From: Erysipelothrix sp. HDW6A
GTDB taxonomy: Bacteria > Bacillota_I > Bacilli_A > Erysipelotrichales > Erysipelotrichaceae
Assembly: GCF_011400295.1 (NCBI RefSeq)
Contig: NZ_CP049859.1
Location: forward strand, 1,922,001 to 1,986,000
Direction of reading: 5' to 3'
DNA: 64,000 bases
This document shows positions 31,519-39,189 of the stretch, in pieces. Position numbers and translations under genes: made by a program. Every line of letters begins with the position of its first letter. Positions within the stretch are counted from its first letter, which is position 1. The notes under the pieces are model-generated. The model was not told the DNA's origin. It did not search any database and was given only the letters and a program-made list of their open reading frames with translations.

Positions 31519-32589
31519 CTATAAATCACCTGTTACATCCGCTACGACTACCCTTTCTTTTCTTTCAACTGATAACTGTACTGCTCTCATAATTTTCATA
31601 GTTTCAATTCCATCTTGGATAGTCGCGCCATCTCCAACTTTACCCGTAATAATAGTGTTGGCAAAATCTTCAATTTGTCTACGGTATACATGACCGTCCG
31701 CTGCTATAGGTCGATGGTAACTGTTATCTTCAGACTTAAATATTTCAACATCACTTGCCTTTAAAAACCAAGGATTGTATGTCTTCCCAATAACTGATCC
31801 AAACTCTCCATATACTTCAAACCCTTCGTGCCAATCCATTCGAACTTGAAGTGTTAAGTCTAATTGAGCAACGAAACCGTCTTTATACTCAGCAGTTACA
31901 AACCATGAATACGATCCGTATTTTTCTGTAAGCCAAGCAGTAACAGCAACTATATCTCCACCCAAATAACGTGCAGTGTCAAACAAATGACTACCGTGTC
32001 CTCTCATATAATATCTTCGTTTATCTGCTTTTGGATCGCCAGAAGGACGTTTTACATTTTTCCCTTCGATAATGAGTGGTTGTACATTATCAGTGGTTGT
32101 ATAGCGATAAGTATTATCACAATACCATGCCTTTAAGCCAATAATTTCTCCCATTCCATCATCAATAAATTTCTTAGCTTCTTGCAACCCTTCATCAAAC
32201 CTCTTCATATTTCCAACTTGTACATGTACATCACTTTTTTTAACAACTTCTCCAAGATGTACAACTTCTTCAATTGACATTCCTAAGGGTTTTTCAACTA
32301 AAACGTGTTTACCTGCTTTTACTGCTTTTTCTGTCATAGCAACATGATATTGGTCAGCAATTCCAATTACAACAGCTTCTACCTCAGGATCTGCCAACAT
32401 CTCATCATAATCTGTATAAAGCTTCGTTGGGTGATATATATTGTTCATTTCATTAAGTAGGAATGTATCGACATCACAAATTGCATATAACATAGCATTG
32501 CTTGAACGACGAATCGAATCAAAATGTCCAGCTTGTGATATTTGACCAGCTCCTAGTACTCCAATTTTTACTATTCTCTCTTTACTCAT
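31519..32589 (-). CDS. Gfo/Idh/MocA family oxidoreductase
   Basis: 356-residue NAD(P)-dependent sugar or inositol dehydrogenase-like enzyme. The Rossmann start IVKIGVLGAGQISQAGHFDSI and the EKPLGMSIEE motif (catalytic lysine) are present; the C-terminal alpha/beta domain includes RGHGSHLFDTARYLGGDIV with the conserved D-x3-H-like region. Operon: isomerase-like gene, this, hydrolase, PTS. With these neighbours it likely oxidises or reduces an imported sugar derivative, identity unknown. Confidence 0.9.
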   Translation of the reverse strand: MSKERIVKIGVLGAGQISQAGHFDSIRRSSNAMLYAICDVDTFLLNEMNNIYHPTKLYTDYDEMLADPEVEAVVIGIADQYHVAMTEKAVKAGKHVLVEKPLGMSIEEVVHLGEVVKKSDVHVQVGNMKRFDEGLQEAKKFIDDGMGEIIGLKAWYCDNTYRYTTTDNVQPLIIEGKNVKRPSGDPKADKRRYYMRGHGSHLFDTARYLGGDIVAVTAWLTEKYGSYSWFVTAEYKDGFVAQLDLTLQVRMDWHEGFEVYGEFGSVIGKTYNPWFLKASDVEIFKSEDNSYHRPIAADGHVYRRQIEDFANTIITGKVGDGATIQDGIETMKIMRAVQLSVERKERVVVADVTGDL

Positions 32590-32591
32590 AC

Positions 32592-33416
32592 TTATCTCCC
32601 GTTTTCTAAATAGTTTAAGGCAAATTCTACATCTTCTTCACTAAGACCGTGCATTATAATTGGACCGTGGTAAAACTCACTTAAAGAGTTTATATATTCA
32701 CGAAGTGGTAAGTCCCCTCGTCCAACACTAGCAAATTCAATTCTACCTTCTATAAACTTGCAGTCTTTACAATGAGCTATTACAATATATTCTTTTAATT
32801 TTTTTAAAGAATCATTTATTTTTTCTTCTAAAGTATTTCTATCTTCGTAAGTCACAATATTTGCGGCATCAAATAATACACGTAAATGTTTACTATCATA
32901 ATGCTTCATAAGTCTTATAGTATCTTCAACAGAACTCACAACATTTGCCTGCTCGGGTTCAACGACAATTACAATATCGTACCTCATGGCTGACTGTAGC
33001 ATCACATCCAATGATTGGTACAACATCTTCCAAGCATTTTCTGAGTGATTATCAGGATGAGAGCTCCAAAAGTCATCTTGATTGAAACTACCGGTAGAAA
33101 TTGATACAAATGGAATATTAAGGATTGATGCAACTCTACACACTTCGTCAAAGCGTTTCATGTTGTCTTGGCGCTTAGTATCGTTTAACTCCAAAGTGTT
33201 AAAGGTTCCAGAAACAATCGGTATTTCTATTCCATAATCATCGCTTACTTTCTTAATTGTTGAAATAATATCATTTCCTACACTTTTTGGCAGACTGTTA
33301 AGTCCAACGTTGGAAAAATTAAACTGTACATGATGTAATCCATATGACGCAATTTTTTTAAACGCATCTTCAACTGAATAATCAATAAATACTTTTGAAA
33401 AAATTCCTAATTTCAA
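32592..33416 (-). CDS. Sugar phosphate isomerase/epimerase-like TIM barrel
   Basis: 274-residue xylose-isomerase-like (AP endonuclease 2 fold) protein. Metal-site residues are visible in VVEPEQANV, LFDAANIV, IAHCKDCKF and SVGRGDLPLREY, the usual E-D-H-E-type ring. Family members isomerise or epimerise keto-sugars or inositol derivatives. It is the first gene of the left-reading cassette operon and is divergent from the DeoR regulator, with 2 bases between it and the oxidoreductase. Confidence 0.88.
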   Translation of the reverse strand: MKLGIFSKVFIDYSVEDAFKKIASYGLHHVQFNFSNVGLNSLPKSVGNDIISTIKKVSDDYGIEIPIVSGTFNTLELNDTKRQDNMKRFDEVCRVASILNIPFVSISTGSFNQDDFWSSHPDNHSENAWKMLYQSLDVMLQSAMRYDIVIVVEPEQANVVSSVEDTIRLMKHYDSKHLRVLFDAANIVTYEDRNTLEEKINDSLKKLKEYIVIAHCKDCKFIEGRIEFASVGRGDLPLREYINSLSEFYHGPIIMHGLSEEDVEFALNYLENGR

Positions 33417-33474
33417 AATTCATCCTCCCTTTCTGCAGTAATTTTGGTATAATTACATTAATTGAAATTCATTG

Positions 33475-33484
33475 TTTCGCGAAA
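33475..33484. promoter_or_regulatory. Perfect TTTCGCGAAA palindrome in the divergent region
   Basis: 10-bp palindrome flanked by CATTG and CAATG in inverted orientation, between the isomerase and DeoR starts; a likely operator. Confidence 0.45.
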
Positions 33485-33503
33485 ATCAATGATAAACGAT
33501 TAT

Positions 33504-33517
33504 ATAAAGCGTTTACA
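33504..33517. promoter_or_regulatory. Candidate cre (CcpA) site in the cassette promoter region
   Basis: ATAAAGCGTTTACA matches TGWAANCGNTNWCA at 12 of 14 positions, placed between the divergent starts. Confidence 0.45.
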
Positions 33518-33550
33518 TATCTAGATTATATGTAAAATCAATAAAAGTCA

Positions 33551-33580
33551 ATTAAAATCGATTAGAATCGATTAGAATCG
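33551..33580. repeat. Three tandem 10-bp repeats abutting the DeoR ribosome site
   Basis: ATTAAAATCG, ATTAGAATCG, ATTAGAATCG in direct tandem, followed at once by GAGGG and the ATG at 33590. The period equals one helical turn, so it may be a stacked operator, or a tract whose copy number changes expression. Confidence 0.75.
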
Positions 33581-33589
33581 AGGGTTGAA

Positions 33590-34345
33590 ATGTTAAAAAG
33601 AGAGCGTCACGAGTACATATTAGATCAATTAAAAGAAAATGGAAGAGTTATTGTTAATGAATTAACAAACGAATTAAGTGTTACTGAAGACACCATACGC
33701 AAAGATTTACAGGAACTTTCAAAAGAAGGTCTAATCAAGAGAGTACATGGCGGAGCCCTTAGGGTAGATGCTTCGGTTGTAGCTTTCGAACAAAGAATTG
33801 GACAACATCCTGGGCTAAAAGAAGAACTGTCACGATTAGCTATTCCACTATTGCAATCCGGTTCTGTTATTTACCTTGACAGTGGCACAACTAACTTAAG
33901 TCTTGCAACGCAAATTCCACTAGATTATTCTGGAACAATTATTACAAATAGCCCCGCTATTGCACTTTCTTTAACCAATCACAAGTTGATTAACATTTAC
34001 TTACTTCCCGGGGAATTGAACAAAGAAAGCAAAATACTACAAGGCGGAACTACACTTCAGGCAATAAAGGATATACACTTTGATTTATGTGTACTGGGAG
34101 TATCTTCAATAGATGTTGATCAAGGTATTACTGTACCATCCCTTGAAGAATCAATATTAAAGAAAACAGTCATCCAACAAAGTTCGCAAGCAATATCAAT
34201 AATTACTTCCGACAAAATCGGGAGCACTTCTACATATTTCGTAGATAATGCAAAAGCTATAGATATAATTATCACCGAATCTTCTGTTCCTAAAACAATA
34301 ATTTCAAGATTAAACAATATCGGAACAGAAGTAATTACCAATTAA
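33590..34345 (+). CDS. DeoR/GlpR family transcriptional repressor
   Basis: 251-residue sugar-responsive repressor. N-terminal wHTH (about 1-57: RHEYILDQLKENGRVIVNEL, then TEDTIRKDLQELSKEGLIKRVHGGAL) is the family signature. The DeoR-C sensor domain has YLDSGTTNLSLA as phosphosugar-binding loop and ITSDKIG near the end. Divergent from the cassette operon it surely controls. The start is close to three tandem decamers. Confidence 0.93.
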   Translation: MLKRERHEYILDQLKENGRVIVNELTNELSVTEDTIRKDLQELSKEGLIKRVHGGALRVDASVVAFEQRIGQHPGLKEELSRLAIPLLQSGSVIYLDSGTTNLSLATQIPLDYSGTIITNSPAIALSLTNHKLINIYLLPGELNKESKILQGGTTLQAIKDIHFDLCVLGVSSIDVDQGITVPSLEESILKKTVIQQSSQAISIITSDKIGSTSTYFVDNAKAIDIIITESSVPKTIISRLNNIGTEVITN

Positions 34346-34394
34346 CCTAACGAATACATTTTTCATTGTTTTATTGATGTATCATTAAGCACAA

Positions 34395-34435
34395 AAAAAG
34401 CGTTAATCTCGTATGATGTGAGATTAACGCTTTTT
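34395..34435. terminator. Terminator hairpin, copy 2 of a flanking repeat
   Basis: Near-copy of 28571-28610 (one loop base differs, GTATGATGT), same orientation, serving the DeoR gene from the left and the alcohol dehydrogenase from the right. Confidence 0.85.
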
Positions 34436-34441
34436 CTTTGA

Positions 34442-35584
34442 TTACATAAGTTTTCTAAATAATTCTTTATATTGTTCAATTGTCGCTTGTCGTGGATTAC
34501 CTGGAGTACATGCATCATTTAATGCTGACTCTGCTAAGAAATCAAGATCTTCTTCTCTTAATTCTGGTAACTTTGTAGGGATTCCTACATCGACAGAAAG
34601 TTGTCTTACGGCATCAATGGCTGCTTTACGATACTCTGTTTGTGACATTGTATCTGTACCCTCTACACCCATTGCTTTCGCAATCTCTTTAAAACGTTCT
34701 CCTGTTGCTTCTTGGTTAAACTCCATTACAATCGGTAGCATCATTGCACAAGCTACTCCATGAGGTGTATCATAAACTGCACCTAATGTGTGAGCCATTG
34801 AATGCGCAATTCCTAAACCAACGTTTGAGAACCCCATGCCCGCAATATATTGAGCAAGGGCCATTGATTCTCTACCCTCAGCATTGCCTTTTACAGCATC
34901 ACGTAATGATTTAGAAATAAGCTCGATAGCTTTAAGATGGAACATGTCTGTCATTTCCCATGCACCTACTGTAGTATAGCCCTCAATTGCATGTGTTAAT
35001 GCATCCATACCTGTTGATGAGATTAATGATTTTGGCATTGTTTCCATCATGTCTGGATCAACAATCGCTACAACTGGTATATCATGTTGGTCGACACAGA
35101 CGAATTTACGTTTTCTTTCGACGTCAGTAATTACATAGTTGATCGTTACTTCAGCCGCTGTACCTGCTGTTGTTGCAACTGCAATGATTGGTGCACATGC
35201 TTTCTTAGTATCGGCCACTCCCTCAAGTGAGCGTACATCAGAAAATTCTGGGTTTGTAGCAATTATCGCAATCCCTTTTGCAGTGTCAATTGGTGATCCA
35301 CCACCAATAGCAATAATGTAATCTGCATTGTTGTCATGAAATGCTTTTACACCATCTTGAACGTTCTCAATAGTCGGATTTGGTTTTACTTCAGAATAAA
35401 TTGCATAGTCTAGTCCAGCTTTATCTAATAAATCTGTAACTTTAGTACTTACACCAAATTTTATCAAGTCAGCATCCGTTACAACGAGTGCTTTTTGATA
35501 CCCACGTAGTTTTACTTCATCAACAATAGCTTCGATTGCACCTTTACCATGGTACGATGTTTCATTCAAAATAATTCGATTCAT
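34442..35584 (-). CDS. Iron-containing alcohol dehydrogenase
   Basis: 380-residue group III dehydrogenase (FucO/YiaY/butanol-dehydrogenase-like). NAD site GGGSPIDTAKGIA; metal ligands come from D and H residues in TGMDALTHAIEGYT, GIAHSMAHTLGAVYDTPHGV. AGGGACT-type ribosome site present. It reduces an aldehyde, such as lactaldehyde or a short-chain one, to alcohol; substrate not determined. The upstream palindrome and the neighbouring TetR regulator suggest local control. Confidence 0.92.
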   Translation of the reverse strand: MNRIILNETSYHGKGAIEAIVDEVKLRGYQKALVVTDADLIKFGVSTKVTDLLDKAGLDYAIYSEVKPNPTIENVQDGVKAFHDNNADYIIAIGGGSPIDTAKGIAIIATNPEFSDVRSLEGVADTKKACAPIIAVATTAGTAAEVTINYVITDVERKRKFVCVDQHDIPVVAIVDPDMMETMPKSLISSTGMDALTHAIEGYTTVGAWEMTDMFHLKAIELISKSLRDAVKGNAEGRESMALAQYIAGMGFSNVGLGIAHSMAHTLGAVYDTPHGVACAMMLPIVMEFNQEATGERFKEIAKAMGVEGTDTMSQTEYRKAAIDAVRQLSVDVGIPTKLPELREEDLDFLAESALNDACTPGNPRQATIEQYKELFRKLM

Positions 35585-35599
35585 AAAGTCCCTCCTTCT

Positions 35600-35619
35600 C
35601 TTGTTATTATTTTAACAAG
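35600..35619. promoter_or_regulatory. Palindrome before alcohol dehydrogenase, TetR operator candidate
   Basis: CTTGTTA-N6-TAACAAG, perfect 7-bp arms, 15 bases upstream of the ATG. Confidence 0.45.
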
Positions 35620-35661
35620 TTTTAATTGTTTGTGGAGTTACACTTTCCTTGTACTGTCACA

Positions 35662-35695
35662 AAAACACTCACAATTAGAGAATCGTGAGTGTTTT
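35662..35695 (-). terminator. Terminator of the TetR gene
   Basis: 11-bp arms (AAAACACTCAC/GTGAGTGTTTT), TTTTTG tail on the minus strand, overlapping the TetR 3' end. Confidence 0.75.
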
Positions 35696-36229
35696 AAAGA
35701 GTATTTTCATAGGATCAGGCATCGCCTGTATCATTAAATGTGCCAGTTCTTCAGGTGTTTCCTTCATTCCTTTTTGAAGCCAATCCACCGTTTTAAAGAC
35801 TGCACCCTGACAATAGAGTTCTACTGAAAATGTCATACTTTCATCAGGGTTATTGCCTGTTTTATCTGTAATTAGATCAATATAGAAGTCTCGAATCATT
35901 TCATAATCATGAGTTTTTAAAGAGTTCTGACTGTCGGATTGAAAACTTACAGTAAAGAATAGTTGCTCCGACTGTATATACTTGAATTTACGTACAAGTC
36001 CATCAAAGACAGTTTTTCCTTTACCCATTTCTTTAAATGACTCAAACAAGAGTTGATCAAAATACCAGTTAATAAGATCATACTTATCAAGGAAATGTCG
36101 GTAGAAAGTTTGCCGTGATAAACCGCTCTCCTCAGCAATTTGAGCAACAGAGATACTATCAATCGAGTCCTTAAGCATACATCTCTTAATGGCTTGAGCA
36201 AAACGCAGTTTTGATTTATCTTTGATCAT
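35675..36229 (-). CDS. TetR/AcrR family regulator (DhaS-like C-terminus)
   Basis: 184 residues. N-terminal HTH: RFAQAIKRCMLKDSIDSISV then IAEESGLSRQTFYRHFLDKYDLINWYF. C-terminal segment with DFYIDLITDKTG and FSVELYCQGAVFKTVDWLQKG is similar to the DhaS/TetR_C_8-like type. It lies upstream of the Fe-ADH in the same direction. The regulator probably acts at the ADH promoter palindrome. Confidence 0.88.
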   Translation of the reverse strand: MIKDKSKLRFAQAIKRCMLKDSIDSISVAQIAEESGLSRQTFYRHFLDKYDLINWYFDQLLFESFKEMGKGKTVFDGLVRKFKYIQSEQLFFTVSFQSDSQNSLKTHDYEMIRDFYIDLITDKTGNNPDESMTFSVELYCQGAVFKTVDWLQKGMKETPEELAHLMIQAMPDPMKILFKTLTIL

Positions 36230-36266
36230 TATCTGCCCTTCCTTTCAAAATTAATCTAATAAACGT

Positions 36267-37169
36267 CTATAGTTTTACCTGATACTTTTCTTTAGTACCC
36301 AAAAATGTGTCAAACTCAAAAAAGTGTTTCTCATTTTGTGGTAACTCCGAAATAATCTTGAAGTGTACACCTTCATCACTTTTTAGATGCACAAATCTTT
36401 TATTACCATTTTCATCAATCGTTTCTGTTTCTAAACTTAAATAATTATCAAATGGTATAAATCTAGCAGTTTCTCCCTTTTCGGATACTACTTTAATATC
36501 TTTGACCCCTATGTCAAATTCATGAATCGTTGGATTACTAATAGATACACTTGACTCAAGAAAAATACGACCGGGTTCCGCTTTCACAAGCTTTCCACTA
36601 CTGTCGGTATACGAATCAAAATATGAGTTACCAGTAATCGTAACGCTGTAACCTTCCTTTGTGACAAGATTAATTGGAATCTTCATATATGATATCTGGA
36701 ATATATCGATGAATTTTAACACAGGTCTGTCTTCGTCTCGATAGAGATCACAACAAGGACTAAAACTTCGCATTCCTTGTTTAGTAATAACTTGCGGTTC
36801 AAAGTTTGAGGCAGCAAATCCGAGGGCATCAAAGCCATAGTCGAGCATGAAACGTTGATACGCCTTATTTGGGTTTACAAAGACTTCTCGGTTCCCTTCG
36901 GTAGTACAGAGATTATAAGCATCACTGTCTTTGAAATAGGAATTATGATTACGAATTACAGTGTCATTAATACATTGATTTCTTGTACTAATGTTTCTAT
37001 TTTGATAATCAATTGTAAACACAACACCAAGAATAACTATCGCAACAACGCCATACTTCATAAAAAACGATTTGGTATCTGCCTCTTTATTATCTTTAAG
37101 CAACGAACGTTTTTTATACAATCCAAAAGCAAGAATAAGAATAATACTAATTAGTGTGAGTATGTACAT
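36267..37169 (-). CDS. Unrecognised membrane-anchored protein
   Basis: 300 residues with two N-terminal hydrophobic helices (about 1-17 and 39-54), then a large beta-rich domain outside the membrane. Four cysteines lie in this domain, including an adjacent pair in FSPCCDLYRD, allowing disulfides. The later half (KEGYSVTITGNSYFDSY, RIFLESSVSISNPTIHEFDIGVKDIKV) looks like immunoglobulin-like sandwich. I do not recognise a family. GAGAGGAAG ribosome site gives a secure start. It is probably monocistronic. Confidence 0.75.
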   Translation of the reverse strand: MYILTLISIILILAFGLYKKRSLLKDNKEADTKSFFMKYGVVAIVILGVVFTIDYQNRNISTRNQCINDTVIRNHNSYFKDSDAYNLCTTEGNREVFVNPNKAYQRFMLDYGFDALGFAASNFEPQVITKQGMRSFSPCCDLYRDEDRPVLKFIDIFQISYMKIPINLVTKEGYSVTITGNSYFDSYTDSSGKLVKAEPGRIFLESSVSISNPTIHEFDIGVKDIKVVSEKGETARFIPFDNYLSLETETIDENGNKRFVHLKSDEGVHFKIISELPQNEKHFFEFDTFLGTKEKYQVKL

Positions 37170-37268
37170 TTTAACTTCCTCTCGTGTATCTTTCTCTTGT
37201 TCAGTATTTCACCAATTATATAATTTCATTTTAACACTTTTAACTAACATTTTAAACATAATAAGGTA

Positions 37269-37296
37269 TAGACAATTTTTTGACTTCTGTTACAAT
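37269..37296 (+). promoter_or_regulatory. Promoter of the peptidase gene
   Basis: TAGACA (37269-37274), 16-base spacer, TACAAT (37291-37296); each hexamer matches consensus at 5 of 6 positions. 27 bases before the ATG. Confidence 0.55.
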
Positions 37297-37323
37297 TTAT
37301 ACTAATAGAAAAGAGGGATTCTA

Positions 37324-38451
37324 ATGATTAATAGAGATCGTGCATTACAACGTTTTATGGAACTTGTACAAATTGATAGCCAAAGCATGAATGAGCGTGG
37401 CGTTGCTGATTACTTAATTGCATATTTTACTGAGCTTGGATATGAAGTTCATGAGGATATGGTGTCTCGTAAAGCTGTACCGCAGTCTAATGCTGGAAAC
37501 GTTATTGTCAAGGTTCCTGGTAAGGGCTCAAAAGCTCATGAAGATATTATTATTCTTGAAGCACATATGGATACTGTTGAACCAGGGAATGGCGTAAAAC
37601 CTTCCTTTAGTGAAGATGGTTTGTATATTGTCTCAGATGGTACTACAATTTTAGGATCTGATGACAAAGCAGGTATTGCTCAAATTATAGAAGTGGAAGC
37701 TGTCCTTCGTGAAAACAACTTAGACCACCCTCCACTCGAACTACTCTTTACAATTGGTGAAGAAGTTGGAATCCTAGGTGCCTTTAATATTGATAAAGAA
37801 CTTGTCAAAGGGAAAATCGCTTATGTTCTTGATGGTGGTGGCGGACCTGGTGCTGCAGTAATTGGAGGACCTGACTACTATGATATTCTTGGAACAATTA
37901 CAGGACGAGCAGCTCATGCTGGTCAAGCTCCTGATGAAGGAATTTCTTCAATTCAAGTCATGGCAGATGCAATCTCTAATATGAAACTTTTGAAGATTGA
38001 TGAAGATACCACAACTAATATTGGTCGTGTAATCTGTGATTATCCTACAAACGTTGTACCGGAAGTGACTCGTTTTGCGATGGAAGTCCGAAGCCTCGAT
38101 ACAGAAAAAGGAAAAGCACAAGTTCAACATGTTTTAGATACCCTACAAGCATCCGTTGATAAGTTTGGTGCTAAGCTAGAAGTAAGTGTTGATCAATCAC
38201 TTCATGCCTATCATCATAGTGAAGACAATCCTGTCTTAAAACGATTCAAAGCAATGTGTGAAAGACACAATCTTGACTATCGTACTCTCGTGATGCGCGG
38301 AGGAACTGATGTAAGTGGTCTAAGTTATAATGGCATTGATGCTATTGCACTTGCTGCAGGTGGAGAATTTGCCCACGAATTACGTGAACGCCTCATTATT
38401 AGCCAATTCTTAGAAAATACTCAACAAGTTTTATGGTTAGTGACCGAATAA
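37324..38451 (+). CDS. pepT: Peptidase T-like M20/M42 aminopeptidase
   Basis: 375-residue cytosolic zinc peptidase. Metal motif EAHMDTVEPG (about 80), bridging acid region GSDDKAGIAQI, catalytic acid FTIGEEVGILGA, then VLDGGGGPGAAVIGG and dimerisation domain GRAAHAGQAPDEGIS. Similar to PepT2/PepT-like enzymes, shorter than PepT proper (about 405). Likely cleaves small peptides. GAGGG ribosome site and a strong terminator enclose it. Confidence 0.87.
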   Translation: MINRDRALQRFMELVQIDSQSMNERGVADYLIAYFTELGYEVHEDMVSRKAVPQSNAGNVIVKVPGKGSKAHEDIIILEAHMDTVEPGNGVKPSFSEDGLYIVSDGTTILGSDDKAGIAQIIEVEAVLRENNLDHPPLELLFTIGEEVGILGAFNIDKELVKGKIAYVLDGGGGPGAAVIGGPDYYDILGTITGRAAHAGQAPDEGISSIQVMADAISNMKLLKIDEDTTTNIGRVICDYPTNVVPEVTRFAMEVRSLDTEKGKAQVQHVLDTLQASVDKFGAKLEVSVDQSLHAYHHSEDNPVLKRFKAMCERHNLDYRTLVMRGGTDVSGLSYNGIDAIALAAGGEFAHELRERLIISQFLENTQQVLWLVTE

Positions 38452-38466
38452 GATGCGAAAGCATCT
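38451..38466 (+). terminator. Terminator of the peptidase gene
   Basis: AGATGC-GAAA-GCATCT with TTTTTTT on the plus strand. Confidence 0.9.
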
Positions 38467-38530
38467 TTTTTTATCGTCTTAATTGCACAGGAACTTAAGT
38501 ATCGTTACAATAAAAGAAAAAGGAGATCGT

Positions 38531-39169
38531 ATGACAGCCGAACTGATTCAAAAACTTAAACTAGAGAAGTACGAGACAATACATAGTGAAGATCCACATG
38601 CCTTTGACGACAAACTTCCACCATATAATGCAAGTTATCCTGTAGATTTAAGAATCGTATACATAAAAGACTTAGAAGAAATGTTAGTGGCAATACTTGA
38701 AAGTGACAGCAAGAATCTTATTAAAGAGAAAGGTTCTTTAATGCTTGTCTATCCAAAGTTACAAAATAAAATCCAACTTGAAGGTATACATCGTGATGCA
38801 ATCTTCCCTTATTGTCATGTTAGTGATGAGACTGGAATTGTTGAAGGGACTCAGCTCCAATTTACGCAAATGCTATCCTACGATGATAACTTCACGATGA
38901 TTCGCTTGAAGAATATCAAAGGACTAAAAAAGACACGTACAGCTCCAAGTGATCAACGCGTTGCTCTTTATGAGGATCGTATTGGCGAACTGGAAGCTTT
39001 ATTGAGCCATGATACTTTCGCCCTTAAGTTCTTTAAGGAACTACCTAAAGGGATGCAGAAGGATTGGACGCGTCATGTACTGAGTGCAAAACGAGAAGAA
39101 ACTCAAAACAAGAGACTACAATCTATGATTCAAGGATTCCACAATGGCATCCGCTCTAAAAACAACTAG
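38531..39169 (+). CDS. YdeI/OmdA-type protein
   Basis: 212 residues. C-terminal about 45 residues (FFKELPKGMQKDWTRHVLSAKR then ETQNKRLQSMIQG) match the bacteriocin-protection / OmdA (YdeI) pattern with the conserved AK-x-ET-x3-R. The N-terminal 160 residues are unfamiliar and may carry a DUF1905-like or other domain. The start at 38531 follows AAGGAGATCG; the longer frame has no ribosome site. The function of this family is poorly known. Confidence 0.72.
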   Translation: MTAELIQKLKLEKYETIHSEDPHAFDDKLPPYNASYPVDLRIVYIKDLEEMLVAILESDSKNLIKEKGSLMLVYPKLQNKIQLEGIHRDAIFPYCHVSDETGIVEGTQLQFTQMLSYDDNFTMIRLKNIKGLKKTRTAPSDQRVALYEDRIGELEALLSHDTFALKFFKELPKGMQKDWTRHVLSAKREETQNKRLQSMIQGFHNGIRSKNN

Positions 39170-39189
39170 CCCCTAAGGAGCTAGTTGTT
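39161..39189. terminator. Bidirectional terminator
   Basis: AACAACTAGC/GCTAGTTGTT around a 9-base loop, shared by the two converging genes whose stops lie within or at it; TTTTTAG tail leftwards. Confidence 0.75.

Noticed and set aside
33551-33580. CRISPR-like or satellite repeat
   Set aside because: Only three contiguous 10-base units without spacers, at a promoter; an operator or slippage tract is more likely.
28653-34345. Prophage or transposon explanation for the sugar cassette
   Set aside because: No integrase, transposase or inverted terminal repeats were found inside or at the ends, only duplicated terminator hairpins.
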